This document shows positions 7,333 through 16,519 of a stretch of 39,865 bases of DNA, piece by piece. Under the pieces are notes generated by a model that saw only the letters and a program-made list of their open reading frames with translations, was not told the DNA's origin and did not search any database. The stretch lies in the NCBI GenBank assembly GCA_910579415.1, contig CAJTUY010000015.1, forward strand, positions 1 to 39,865, in the 5' to 3' direction. The translations under genes and the position numbers were made by a program. Source of the DNA: an uncultured Clostridia bacterium. Lineage in GTDB: Bacteria; Bacillota; Clostridia; UBA1381. How positions within the stretch are numbered: position 1 is the stretch's first letter; every line of letters begins with the position of its first letter.

Positions 7333-7785
7333 TTAGTCCTCGATTATCTCAGGTCTTTTTGCTGTAATGGTAACTGTCTGTTCATCGTCATCATCTTCTG
7401 TATTGTTCAGCTTTTCCCCACACTTTGAACAATAAGCGTCTTCCGTATGATTATACGCACCGCAGGAAGGACACTGAACTGTCTCCTTAAGCTCTGCAAG
7501 CTGTTCTTTAAGCTCACCGAGTTCGTCCATAAGCGCATCAAGCTTTCCGCATTTTTCAGCTACGGTTTCACAGCATTCTCCGCTGCTCTTATAACGTTCA
7601 TATGCACTTTTTCCCATTTCGCAGTAAATTTCCTTAATCTTGTCTTCCGTTTCACTTATGGCAAACTTTACTTTCGTCTGACTTACAACATTATTTGTTT
7701 TTCCTATTACCGTCTTTGTCAGTTTTACAGCCCCGTCCTTTGCTTTATATGCCTGTTCTTTAAGCTTATCAAACATTTCCTCCAT
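7333..7785 (-). CDS. Coiled-coil / zinc-ribbon protein, function unknown
   Basis: A 150-residue soluble protein. The first 100 residues are helical (KLKEQAYKAKDGAVKLTK at the start, a coiled-coil stretch around 78-100). They are followed by a zinc ribbon with two Cys pairs, CPSCG and CSKCG, about residues 104-123, and an acidic tail (NNTEDDDDEQ). Zinc-ribbon proteins of this layout are common and mostly uncharacterised in Clostridia. It is the first gene of a two-gene unit with the membrane-anchored coiled coil downstream, and the shared coiled-coil character hints that the products interact. The start is supported by GGAG 8 bases upstream. Confidence 0.75.
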   Translation of the reverse strand: MEEMFDKLKEQAYKAKDGAVKLTKTVIGKTNNVVSQTKVKFAISETEDKIKEIYCEMGKSAYERYKSSGECCETVAEKCGKLDALMDELGELKEQLAELKETVQCPSCGAYNHTEDAYCSKCGEKLNNTEDDDDEQTVTITAKRPEIIED

Positions 7786-7838
7786 TTTTCTTACTCCTTC
7801 CTTTTAATTATTATGCTCAAAATATATAGTTTATTTAC

Positions 7839-7867
7839 ATTTTACCATATAATATTGCAAATTTCTA
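7839..7867 (-). promoter_or_regulatory. Possible promoter of coiled-coil gene pair
   Basis: Minus-strand -10 TAAAAT (7839-7844) preceded by ATGG (extended -10). The -35, TAGAAA (7862-7867) at 17 bases, is poor. It sits about 54 bases before the start of the zinc-ribbon gene. Confidence 0.4.
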
Positions 7868-7900
7868 TAACATTTTTATTATTTTTTCATTACAAAACCA

Positions 7901-7929
7901 ACAAAAGCGGACATACCGTCCGCTTTTGT
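7901..7929 (-). terminator. Terminator of adhE
   Basis: Perfect 12-base arms ACAAAAGCGGAC (7901-7912) and GTCCGCTTTTGT (7918-7929) with a 5-base loop. The T stretch is part of the right arm on either strand. It begins 4 bases after the adhE stop. Confidence 0.8.
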
Positions 7930-7933
7930 AATT

Positions 7934-10516
7934 CTATTCGCCTTTATAAGCCTTTACCATTATTTCCTCAATTTCCGTAACAAGCGGAAGCTTTGGATTG
8001 GCTGTTGTACACTGGTCTTCAAATGCCTTATTTGCAATGTCAGGCATCTTCTTCATATATTCTTTTTCATCTATTCCGCATTCTGCAAAACTTGCAGGTT
8101 CATTTACTTCCTTCATAAGGTCTTTAATTGCCTTTACAAGACTTTCAACGCCTTCCTTCGCAGTTTTAGCCGGAAGTCCGAGAAAAGCGGCAATTTCAGC
8201 ATACTTTTCATCTGCAATGAATTTCTTATATTTCGGGAACGATACAAATTTTGTCGGGGTTGATGCATTGTATTCTATTACATACGGCAGAAGCACTGCG
8301 TTTGCACGTCCGTGAGGAATATGATATTCACCACCGATTTTATGCGCAATTGAATGGTTTAAGCCAAGAAAAGCATTTGTAAACGCCATACCCGCAATAC
8401 AGCTTGCATTGTGCATTTTTTCTCTTGCTTCCTCATCCTCTGCTCCGTTTTTATATGCTCTCGGCAAATATTTAAATACAAGCTGAATTGCCTTCATTGC
8501 AAGACCGTCCGTATAATCAGACGCCATAACCGATACGTATGCCTCAATAGCATGTGTAAGCACATCAAGTCCTGTATCCGCCGTTGCAGATTTCGGCAAT
8601 GTCATTACAAACTGAGGGTCAATAATTGCTACATTCGGTGTAAGCTCATAATCTGCAAGAGGATATTTCATGTTATTCTTTTTATCCGAAATAACCGCAA
8701 AGCTTGTTACCTCCGAACCCGTACCCGAAGTGGTCGGAATTGCTACCAACTGCGCCTTATTACGCATTTTCGGGAATTTAAACGCACGTTTTCTTATATC
8801 AAGGAAACGAAGTCTTAATGAATTGAAGTCAACATCCGGATGTTCATAAAACAGCCACATGCCTTTTGCTGCATCCATCGCACTTCCGCCGCCTAAAGCA
8901 ATAATTACATCAGGCTTAAATTCATCCATCATCTGCGCGCCGCGCTGTACGGTTTCAATAGACGGGTCAGGCTCAACATCGGAGAATATTTCACAGTGAA
9001 CATGCTCTGTACGTTTTCTTAAATAATAAAGGATTTTATCAACATATCCAAGCGTCACCATTCCCGGGTCAGTAACAATAAACGCACGAGAAATATTCGG
9101 CATTTTTTCAAGATACTGAATTGAATTATTCTCAAAGTAAATCTTATCCGGAACCTTAAACCACTGCATATTAACTCTCCTCTTTGCCACTCTTTTCTGA
9201 TTTATAAGGTTTATCGTAGTAACATTACCGCTTACGCTGTTACCGCCGTAGCTTCCGCAGCCAAGTGTCAGTGACGGCATGTTTGTATTGTAAATATCCC
9301 CAATCGCACCATGTGAGGACGGTGAATTTACAATAAGGCGGCTTGCCTTCATTGTTGCGGCAAACTCATTTATAACCTCATCATCATTGGCATGAATGAC
9401 AGCAGAGTGTCCCAAACCGTGAAATTTAACCATTTCCTCAGCTCTTTCAATACCTTCTTTTGTTGAGTTAACTATAAAATATGCCAACACAGGACTAAGC
9501 TTTTCACGTGAAAGCGGATATTCCGGACCTACACCGTCAAGCTTTGCAAGAAGTATTTTCGTTTCTTTTGGAACGCTTACTCCAGCATTTTCTGCAATCC
9601 ATGCCGCGCTTTTTCCGACAATATCAGGATTTACAGCGCCCTTTTCGCTGTTGATGCAGTAATCCCCTACCTTCTTGATTTCATCAGCTTTAAGGAAGTA
9701 ACAACCGTATTTCTTCATCAGCTTTTCAAACTTAGCCGAGATTGACTTATCTACAATTGCAGCCTGTTCAGACGCGCAAATCATACCATTGTCAAATGTT
9801 TTTGACAGTATAAGGTCATTAACCGCCTGTTCAAGGTCTGCGCTCTTATGAATATAGCACGGCACATTACCCGGACCAACACCCAATGCGGGTTTTCCTG
9901 TTGAATACGCAGCCTTTACCATACCGCTTCCGCCTGTTGCAAGCACTGTCGCAACACCGGGATGATTCATCAGAGCATTGGTAGCCTCAATTGACGGATG
10001 CTCAATCCACTGAATACAGTTCTTCGGCGCGCCTGCCGCTACTGCAGCATCAAGCACTACCTTTGCAGATGCAGCGCTGCACTTCTGCGCCGACGGATGA
10101 AAGCCGAAAATAATCGGGTTTCTTGATTTTATACAGATAAGCGCCTTAAACAATGTTGTTGAAGTTGGGTTTGTAACAGGGGTTACACCGCAGACAACAC
10201 CAACCGGCTCAGCTATAATTTCATAATCTTCAAGCTCATTTTCTGCAATTACTCCAACTGTTCTTTCATTCTTGATTGAATGATAAACATACTCTGTTGC
10301 AAACATGTTCTTTGTAATTTTATCCTCGTAAACACCTCTGCCTGTTTCCTCGACAGCCATCTTTGCAAGCTCCATATGCTTGTCAAGTCCTGCCAGCGTC
10401 ATTGCCTTTACGATTGCGTCAACCTGCTCCTGAGTTAAATTCATGAACTCCTCAAGCGCTTTCTGCGCTTTGTTGACATAACCGTCTATCATTTCATTTA
10501 CATTGATTTCAGCCAT
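7934..10516 (-). CDS. adhE: Bifunctional acetaldehyde-CoA / alcohol dehydrogenase
   Basis: AdhE reduces acetyl-CoA to acetaldehyde and then to ethanol, using two NADH. It regenerates NAD+ in fermentation and forms spirosome filaments in the cytoplasm. The 860 residues match the family length. The N-terminal aldehyde dehydrogenase half has its catalytic Cys247 in NGMICASEQ. The C-terminal iron alcohol dehydrogenase half has GGGSAMDAAKGMW for the cofactor and the metal-site segments TADTGLDVLTHAIEAY and LNHSIAHKIGG...HIPHG. The gene is monocistronic: a consensus promoter with two Rex-like operators lies upstream (10552-10610), a GGAGGAAT ribosome site precedes the ATG, and a terminator follows. 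The operators suggest repression when NADH is low. Confidence 0.97.
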   Translation of the reverse strand: MAEINVNEMIDGYVNKAQKALEEFMNLTQEQVDAIVKAMTLAGLDKHMELAKMAVEETGRGVYEDKITKNMFATEYVYHSIKNERTVGVIAENELEDYEIIAEPVGVVCGVTPVTNPTSTTLFKALICIKSRNPIIFGFHPSAQKCSAASAKVVLDAAVAAGAPKNCIQWIEHPSIEATNALMNHPGVATVLATGGSGMVKAAYSTGKPALGVGPGNVPCYIHKSADLEQAVNDLILSKTFDNGMICASEQAAIVDKSISAKFEKLMKKYGCYFLKADEIKKVGDYCINSEKGAVNPDIVGKSAAWIAENAGVSVPKETKILLAKLDGVGPEYPLSREKLSPVLAYFIVNSTKEGIERAEEMVKFHGLGHSAVIHANDDEVINEFAATMKASRLIVNSPSSHGAIGDIYNTNMPSLTLGCGSYGGNSVSGNVTTINLINQKRVAKRRVNMQWFKVPDKIYFENNSIQYLEKMPNISRAFIVTDPGMVTLGYVDKILYYLRKRTEHVHCEIFSDVEPDPSIETVQRGAQMMDEFKPDVIIALGGGSAMDAAKGMWLFYEHPDVDFNSLRLRFLDIRKRAFKFPKMRNKAQLVAIPTTSGTGSEVTSFAVISDKKNNMKYPLADYELTPNVAIIDPQFVMTLPKSATADTGLDVLTHAIEAYVSVMASDYTDGLAMKAIQLVFKYLPRAYKNGAEDEEAREKMHNASCIAGMAFTNAFLGLNHSIAHKIGGEYHIPHGRANAVLLPYVIEYNASTPTKFVSFPKYKKFIADEKYAEIAAFLGLPAKTAKEGVESLVKAIKDLMKEVNEPASFAECGIDEKEYMKKMPDIANKAFEDQCTTANPKLPLVTEIEEIMVKAYKGE

Positions 10517-10551
10517 ACTTATTCCTCCTAAATTGCTGCGTTTTTACAAGA

Positions 10552-10569
10552 TTGATATTTTTTTGTCAA
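10552..10569. promoter_or_regulatory. Second Rex-like operator, adhE leader
   Basis: TTGATATTTTTTTGTCAA agrees with the Rex consensus TTGTTAA-N4-TTAACAA at 10 of 14 defined positions. It is embedded in a longer inverted repeat, AAGATTGA (10548-10555) and TCAATCTT (10566-10573). It lies just downstream of the expected transcription start, and its centre is 41 bases from that of the first site. Confidence 0.45.
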
Positions 10570-10581
10570 TCTTTTGGTAAT

Positions 10582-10610
10582 ATTATATGTGATTGTTAAA
10601 CTTTTGTCAA
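10582..10610 (-). promoter_or_regulatory. Consensus promoter of adhE
   Basis: Minus-strand TTGACA (10605-10610), 17 bases, TATAAT (10582-10587). A strong promoter with both boxes at consensus, leaving a leader of about 60 bases. Confidence 0.85.
10593..10610. promoter_or_regulatory. Rex-like operator over adhE -35
   Basis: TTGTTAAACTTTTGTCAA matches the Rex consensus TTGTTAA-N4-TTAACAA at 12 of 14 defined positions. It covers the whole -35 box and most of the spacer. Rex, the NADH/NAD+ sensing repressor, controls adhE genes in Clostridia. Binding here would block RNA polymerase. The rex gene is not in the window. Confidence 0.65.
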
Positions 10611-10692
10611 TAGTATTTTTAGTTTTTTTTATTATTTGTTGATATTATATAAATAATGTATACACAGCAGCACATTTTTTGACCTAAAATAA

Positions 10693-11352
10693 TTATGACT
10701 TATTGTTCAGACGGTTTATATCCTCTGTTCTGCCGATAAGAACCACTATATCATTAGGCTCAAAGACATATTCCGATGACGGACTTATGTGAACGCTTTT
10801 TTCATTGAGCTGATTTTTGACTGCAACTATATTAACATCAAATCGTTTTCGTACAGATAATTCCGAAATACTCTTGCCCACCCAGCTTTCCGGAACAATA
10901 CTGTTTTCAATACCATATTCATCGGAAAGGTCTATTATATCAATAAATTTATTGGATACAAGACCGAGCGCCGTCTTAATTCCCGATTCATATTCCGGGA
11001 TAACTACATCATCTGCGCCTATTCTCTGAAGTATCTTTTTATGCTGTTCATCACGCGCCTTGCACACTATCTTTTCTATACCCATCTCCTTAAGAGAAAG
11101 TGTGGCAAGTACACTGTCCGTTATATTATTTCCTATCGCAACGACAGCACAGCAGCAGTTCTTTATACCGAGCTGTTTTAGTACACTCTCTTCTTTTGCG
11201 TCAGCGCATACCGACTTTGTCGCAAAGTCAGATATTGCGTTTACCTTCTCCATATTCCTGTCCATAGCAATAACTTCATATCCCATTTGAAACAGTTTCT
11301 TTACAACCGCCGCGCCGAAGCGTCCCAATCCTATTACAGCAAATGATTTCAT
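10693..11352 (-). CDS. ktrA: KtrA-type K+ uptake regulatory subunit
   Basis: A 219-residue cytoplasmic RCK protein that gates the KtrB potassium channel. The N-terminal Rossmann domain starts AVIGLGRFG with the acidic end of strand 2 in AMDRN, as in nucleotide-binding RCK_N domains. The C-terminal RCK_C domain (about 135-219, VGKSISELSVRKRFDVNIVA) often binds c-di-AMP in Firmicutes. The length equals one RCK unit, in contrast to the two-unit TrkA encoded upstream. It is the last gene of the operon, 10 bases after ktrB. The start has AAGGAG upstream. No clear terminator follows before the adhE promoter. Confidence 0.9.
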   Translation of the reverse strand: MKSFAVIGLGRFGAAVVKKLFQMGYEVIAMDRNMEKVNAISDFATKSVCADAKEESVLKQLGIKNCCCAVVAIGNNITDSVLATLSLKEMGIEKIVCKARDEQHKKILQRIGADDVVIPEYESGIKTALGLVSNKFIDIIDLSDEYGIENSIVPESWVGKSISELSVRKRFDVNIVAVKNQLNEKSVHISPSSEYVFEPNDIVVLIGRTEDINRLNNKS

Positions 11353-11362
11353 AACCTTCTCC

Positions 11363-12712
11363 TTATCCTATTATAAATCTTCCTTCAGGATATTTTATAT
11401 CCCTGTCACGTCCCGAATGTATCATAAACAATACGCTTATCGTCATAATTCCAACTCTGCCGAGAAACATATATATAATCAGCAGAATTTGAGTAAATAC
11501 CGAAGCATTTTCGGAAATACCTACGCTCAGTCCCACCGTACTGTATGCCGATGCCGTTTCATACATGGAATAAAGTACGGAATGACCGTCTGCAAAAGCA
11601 ATGAGCATAGCGCCTGTAAGAGTAAGTAAAAACCACAGCACCAGCAGCGACATTGCATGAAGTATTATTCTGTGTCCAATCCTCCTCCCGAAAACCACCA
11701 CATCGGGTTTTCCGCGAAGCACCGCATAAAGAGTAAGAAGCACAAGCGCAAAGGTTCCTATCTTTACTCCGCCCGCCGTCGAGCCTGACGCGCCGCCTAT
11801 CATCATCATCAATATTCCCCACACCTTTGAAAGCGGCGTAAGTCCCGATTGTTTTAAAGCGTCAAAGCCTGCCGTTCTTGTTGTGACAGACTGAAAAAAT
11901 GTCATAAGCATTTTTTCTCCGATACTGTCCGCGCCTATTGTGGCAGGATTATTATACTCAAACAGAAAATACACCACCGCGCCTATTACAATGCATAACA
12001 CAGTTGATATAAGTACAATCTTTGAATAAACACTCAGCTTTTTTAATGATTTTTTATTTATAATGTCTTCCCATACAATAAATCCAAGTCCGCCGATTAT
12101 GATAAGAAATGCCAGAGTAATAATAACAAGCGGGTCAAAACGATATGAAAACACACTCTGACCATCGCCTATGATGTCAAATCCTGCATTACAGAAAGCC
12201 GAAACCGAATGAAAAATACTGAACCATATTCCTTTCAGCGCTCCGTACTGCGGTATAAACCGTACTGACAAAAAAACAGCGCCGATAAGCTCAACAGACG
12301 AAGCTATATACAGCACGTGCTTCACAAGCTTTACAACGCCTTCAAGACTGTCCGCGCCCATTGACTGCGCAATAAGTATCCTGTTCCTCAGCCCTATCTG
12401 CCTGTTAGATACAAGAAATACAAAGCACAGCACAGACATGAAGCCTAAGCCACCGACCTGAATAAGAATCAAAATAATTGCCTGTCCGAACACATTAAAA
12501 TAACCGCCTACGTTAACAAGCGACAAGCCTGTTACACAGGTTGCCGATGCCGATGTAAAAAGAGCAGTCAGAAACGGTGTGCGCTCTCCTGCGCGTGCCG
12601 ATACAGGCAGCATCAGTAACACAGCTCCAATTATTATCAGCAGCGCAAAACCTACTGCAATACGTCTTGCAGGATTTATTTTTTTCAGCTTAAATTTAAA
12701 AATACCAATCAC
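11363..12712 (-). CDS. ktrB: KtrB-type K+ transporter membrane subunit
   Basis: A 449-residue integral membrane protein of the TrkH/KtrB superfamily: four repeated helix-pore loop-helix units that together make one K+ pathway. The four pore-loop segments are visible as TCVTGL, FCNAGFD, TTRTAGFD and YSTVGLS, with the selectivity-filter glycines intact. The SGSTAGGVK segment is also typical. The partner is the KtrA encoded immediately downstream. It starts with GTG and has only a weak ribosome site, 11 bases after the trkH stop, so it probably relies on coupled translation. Confidence 0.9.
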   Translation of the reverse strand: MIGIFKFKLKKINPARRIAVGFALLIIIGAVLLMLPVSARAGERTPFLTALFTSASATCVTGLSLVNVGGYFNVFGQAIILILIQVGGLGFMSVLCFVFLVSNRQIGLRNRILIAQSMGADSLEGVVKLVKHVLYIASSVELIGAVFLSVRFIPQYGALKGIWFSIFHSVSAFCNAGFDIIGDGQSVFSYRFDPLVIITLAFLIIIGGLGFIVWEDIINKKSLKKLSVYSKIVLISTVLCIVIGAVVYFLFEYNNPATIGADSIGEKMLMTFFQSVTTRTAGFDALKQSGLTPLSKVWGILMMMIGGASGSTAGGVKIGTFALVLLTLYAVLRGKPDVVVFGRRIGHRIILHAMSLLVLWFLLTLTGAMLIAFADGHSVLYSMYETASAYSTVGLSVGISENASVFTQILLIIYMFLGRVGIMTISVLFMIHSGRDRDIKYPEGRFIIG

Positions 12713-12723
12713 TTCTTTTTATA

Positions 12724-14166
12724 TTATGATTTCTTCCACACATACGGTGAAAATAATATCAGTATAGGGTAAAATTCCAGTCTTCCGACTAGCATATCTA
12801 TCGACATAACAAGTTTAGACAATATTGAAAAGTCTGCAAAATTTCCCGTAGGTCCTATCTCTCCCAAACCCGGTCCTATATTATTCATGGTAGCTATTAC
12901 AGAAGTTACTGTTGTTGCAAGGTCCTTATTATCAAGACTTACAAGCAGTATTGACACTCCCATAAAAATAATATATATAACAAAATACGCAAGCACACCG
13001 TTCAGAATTTCCCATTCTACCGTTTTACCTGCTGTATTAACAGAAAATACGCTTCTCGGACTTGCCGCCTTTCTTACAGCGCGTTTGGCAACCTTCAAAA
13101 GAATTATAAAACGTATCACTTTTATTCCGCCGCCTGTTGAACCTGCGCATGCACCGATAATCATAAGCAGCACAAGTATAACCTGTGACAGCATAGGCCA
13201 TGTACAGTAATCCGCCGTTGCGTATCCGGTGGTAGTCATAATAGACGACACCTGAAAAAACGAATACCGAAATGACTTTGCAAATGTATGATATAACGGC
13301 ATTATATTAAAGGCTATCACAACAGATGCAAGCAGCACAATCCCAATATACCATTTCATCTCATCCTCATGCTTCAGATTTGCAAATTTACGCATCAAAA
13401 GCAGGAAATATATATTGAAATTCAATCCGAACAATACCATAAAAATGCCTATAACATAGTCAATATACGCACTGTTATAGTATGCTATTGATGTATTTTT
13501 GATACCAAAACCACCTGTACCGGCAGTACCGAAAGTATGTACAATACTATCAAATACCGGCATACCGCCAAATATCAAAAATACTATTTCCAAAACCGTA
13601 AGCGCAACATATATAATATACAGTATACGCGCCGAGAACTGCCACTTGCTGGTAAGCTTCCCGACAACCGGTCCCGGCATTTCCGCCTTCATCATATATG
13701 TAGCGCGGGTGTCCTTTGATGAAAAAATAGCCATCGCAAATACAAGCACACCCATTCCGCCGAGCCAGTGTGTAAAGCTTCGCCAGAAAAGCAAGCTCTT
13801 ACTCATACTTTCAACATCCGAAAGTATTGTAGAACCTGTTGTTGTAAAGCCCGATACCGTTTCAAAAAAACAGTCAACGGCATTCGGAATCTGACGGCTT
13901 ATAAAAAACGGCATTCCGCCTATTATAGAAATGATTATCCAGCTAAGTCCGACTATAACCATTCCCTCACGCACAAACATGCTTTTATTTTCCGGCGGTT
14001 TTATTGAAACTGCCGCGCCTATGGCAAGCGACAGCAGTATCGGAATTAAATATGCCGAAGCAATTCCTTCGTCAAAAAATAAAGATAATACCAACGGTAT
14101 CATCATAGCCGCCGCCACTATTATTAAAATACGCCCGATTGTATACGCAATCATTCGGTAATTCAT
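12724..14166 (-). CDS. trkH: TrkH-type K+ transporter membrane subunit
   Basis: A 480-residue TrkH-type membrane protein with ten or more hydrophobic helices. Pore-loop filters are FTTTGST, GTGGFG, TTTGYA and NNIGPG. CAGSTGGGIKVIR is the conserved segment between repeats 3 and 4. It should pair with the two-unit TrkA encoded just upstream (12-base gap), giving a first K+ uptake system ahead of the KtrBA pair. AAGGGG precedes the ATG. Confidence 0.92.
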   Translation of the reverse strand: MNYRMIAYTIGRILIIVAAAMMIPLVLSLFFDEGIASAYLIPILLSLAIGAAVSIKPPENKSMFVREGMVIVGLSWIIISIIGGMPFFISRQIPNAVDCFFETVSGFTTTGSTILSDVESMSKSLLFWRSFTHWLGGMGVLVFAMAIFSSKDTRATYMMKAEMPGPVVGKLTSKWQFSARILYIIYVALTVLEIVFLIFGGMPVFDSIVHTFGTAGTGGFGIKNTSIAYYNSAYIDYVIGIFMVLFGLNFNIYFLLLMRKFANLKHEDEMKWYIGIVLLASVVIAFNIMPLYHTFAKSFRYSFFQVSSIMTTTGYATADYCTWPMLSQVILVLLMIIGACAGSTGGGIKVIRFIILLKVAKRAVRKAASPRSVFSVNTAGKTVEWEILNGVLAYFVIYIIFMGVSILLVSLDNKDLATTVTSVIATMNNIGPGLGEIGPTGNFADFSILSKLVMSIDMLVGRLEFYPILILFSPYVWKKS

Positions 14167-14178
14167 AATTTTTCCCCT

Positions 14179-15531
14179 TTATTCCAAAATGTCGCTCAGC
14201 GTTGCTATACGTTCAGCAGTTACAATCATGATAGTATCGCCTGCCGCAAGAGTACATCCGCCGTCAGGAATAAACATCTTATTATTCCTCAGAACTGCGG
14301 CTATAAGCACGTTCTTTTTCATTGGTATCTGGGAAAGCGGTTTTTCTGTTAGCGCCGATTCCTTATTGATGATAAACTCCACCGCTTCGGCCCTGTTGTT
14401 TACTATTCTGTAAAGTGTACGCATTTCCGTATCCTGTGCCGATTTCATTGCGCGCGCATATCGTATTATAAGATTTGCCGTTATATTTTTAGGCGTTACT
14501 ATACTGGAGGAACTGCTTTTATTCATAAGACCGGCAAATGATTCACGGTTTATCTTTATAATAACCTTGTCCACGTTACGGGATTTGGCATACATTGAAA
14601 TAATCATATTCTCCTCATCAATACCCGTAAGCGCAACAACAGAATCTACTCTGTCAATGCCCTCCTCTTCAAGTACACGCCAGTCTGTGCCGTCACCGTA
14701 TACAATATCGGCTTTTGGCAGATGCTCTGAAAGACTGAGGCATTTATCCATATTATGTTCTATTATTTTAACGCGCATTCCGCTTTCTAAAAGAAGCTTT
14801 GCAAGATAAAACGATATTCTTCCGCCGCCGATTATCATTACGGTCTTAACCTTTTTCTGCATTACACCGATTTCACGCATAAAGTGTGACAAATCACTGT
14901 GAGATGCCGTAATACTTAGCGTGTCGCCGCTTTCAATTACAAAATCTCCGTTCGGAATATACACCTCGCCGCCGCGCTGTACCGCACATATAAGAACCTT
15001 TATCTTATACTTACGGTATATTTCATGAATAGCCTTACCGCAAAGCGCGCTGTCCTCCGACACATTAAATGCAATAAGCTCTATCCTGCCCTTTGCGAAG
15101 GTCTCGGCATGTATTGCCGCAGGAAAACGCAGTATACGCGATATTTCTCCCGCCGTAGTAAATTCAGGGTTTACTATAAGATTTATACCGAGCGCATTGC
15201 GCATAAAATCAAGCTGCTTAAAATATTCTCTCTTTCTTACTCTCGCAACACATCTTTCTGCGCCGAGCCTTTTTGCCATAACAGAACAAAGCGCATTAAG
15301 CTCGTCATTATCGGTAACGGCTATAAACAAATCGGATTTTTTAATATCTGCCTCATAAAGAGTTTCTATATCGGCTCCGCTTCCGCAGATACACATTACA
15401 TCAAAGGTTTCCTGTATTCTCTCGCATATGTCGCTTTTCTTTTCAATGAGGATTACGTCCTCTCCCTCATTGTTAAAATCCTCTACAAGCCTGCGTCCAA
15501 CCTTGCCTCCGCCTACTATTACAACCCTCAT
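14179..15531 (-). CDS. trkA: TrkA K+ uptake regulatory protein, two RCK units
   Basis: A 450-residue peripheral membrane regulator with two tandem RCK_N/RCK_C units. The first Rossmann motif is VVIVGGGKVGRRLV near the start, and the second is TVMIIGGGRISFYLAKLL near residue 230. Nucleotide binding by these domains opens the TrkH channel. The start codon overlaps the gpsA stop by 4 bases (ATGA), showing tight coupling into the phospholipid gene block. Confidence 0.93.
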   Translation of the reverse strand: MRVVIVGGGKVGRRLVEDFNNEGEDVILIEKKSDICERIQETFDVMCICGSGADIETLYEADIKKSDLFIAVTDNDELNALCSVMAKRLGAERCVARVRKREYFKQLDFMRNALGINLIVNPEFTTAGEISRILRFPAAIHAETFAKGRIELIAFNVSEDSALCGKAIHEIYRKYKIKVLICAVQRGGEVYIPNGDFVIESGDTLSITASHSDLSHFMREIGVMQKKVKTVMIIGGGRISFYLAKLLLESGMRVKIIEHNMDKCLSLSEHLPKADIVYGDGTDWRVLEEEGIDRVDSVVALTGIDEENMIISMYAKSRNVDKVIIKINRESFAGLMNKSSSSSIVTPKNITANLIIRYARAMKSAQDTEMRTLYRIVNNRAEAVEFIINKESALTEKPLSQIPMKKNVLIAAVLRNNKMFIPDGGCTLAAGDTIMIVTAERIATLSDILE

Positions 15532-16517
15532 TTTTCTTCTCTCTTCTCCCTTGTCATAAGACTTAAAACCGCCTCACGCGCATTTTTGCCATTGAACAGT
15601 ATATCATACGCTTCCTCTACAATCGGCATTGTAACATTATATTTTTTCGATAATTCATATGCCGCCGTCGCGGTATTAACACCCTCTACAACCATATGTA
15701 CCGTATCAAGCGTTTCCTTCAGGCTTTTACCCTCTCCCAAAAGTATTCCTGCGCGGCGGTTACGCGAGTGCATACTCGTACACGTAACTATTAAATCGCC
15801 TACTCCGCTAAGTCCCATAAATGTACTCTCGCTCGCACCCATAGCCTTTCCAAGACGCGCTATTTCAGCAAGTCCGCGCGTCATAAGCGCCGCCTTTGTG
15901 TTGTCGCCGTAGCCTAATCCGTCGCTTATTCCTGCACACAGCGCTATTACGTTTTTAAGCGCGCCGCCAAGCTCTACTCCTGCTATATCGGTTGACGTAT
16001 AAACCCTGAACATATCGCCCATAAATATATCCTGTATTTTTTTAGCCGTTTCTATACTGTCTGACGCGACAACATTGGTCGTAGGAAGTCCGCGTGAAAC
16101 CTCCTCAGCATGTGACGGTCCGCTCATTACCGACATATCCGCCTGCGGAATTTCCTGCTTATAAACCTCCGAAAGCCTCAGCAGCGTTCCCTCTTCAAGA
16201 CCCTTTGAAATGTTTACTATTTTCTGTCCGTCACTTACATACGGCGCAAGCTGCTTCGCAGTTGTCCGAGTTGCCGGCGATGGCGCGGCAGTTATGATAA
16301 GCTCCGCATTTTCCGTACATTCCTGCATATCATGCGTACAGTAAATTGTATCGGGAAATTTTATATCAGGTAAAAATTCCTTGTTTTCCCTGTCGCTCGC
16401 AAGTCTGTCTGTTTCCTCCTGTATCCACGACCATAAATAAACATTGTGTCCGCGCGACGCAAGCATTACAGCTATGGCTGTTCCCCAGCTTCCCGAACCG
16501 ATTACAGCAATCTTCAT
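15528..16517 (-). CDS. gpsA: NAD(P)+-dependent glycerol-3-phosphate dehydrogenase
   Basis: Reduces dihydroxyacetone phosphate to sn-glycerol-3-phosphate for phospholipid synthesis in the cytoplasm. The N-terminal Rossmann motif is AVIGSGSWGTAIA. The catalytic Lys lies in GVELGGALKNVIALCAGI, and the C-terminal domain contains RNRRAGILLGEGKS. An ATG at 16523 is in frame, but the AGGAG site is only 2-3 bases from it. The ATG at 16517 has proper spacing and gives the usual N-terminus, so I use it (329 residues). It sits directly behind plsY, which uses the product. Confidence 0.95.
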   Translation of the reverse strand: MKIAVIGSGSWGTAIAVMLASRGHNVYLWSWIQEETDRLASDRENKEFLPDIKFPDTIYCTHDMQECTENAELIITAAPSPATRTTAKQLAPYVSDGQKIVNISKGLEEGTLLRLSEVYKQEIPQADMSVMSGPSHAEEVSRGLPTTNVVASDSIETAKKIQDIFMGDMFRVYTSTDIAGVELGGALKNVIALCAGISDGLGYGDNTKAALMTRGLAEIARLGKAMGASESTFMGLSGVGDLIVTCTSMHSRNRRAGILLGEGKSLKETLDTVHMVVEGVNTATAAYELSKKYNVTMPIVEEAYDILFNGKNAREAVLSLMTREKREEK

Positions 16518-16519
16518 AA

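Noticed and set aside
10611..10692. Terminator for the eight-gene operon after ktrA
   Set aside because: The stretch is AT-rich but no stable hairpin followed by a T-run could be formed. Read-through towards the adhE promoter is possible.
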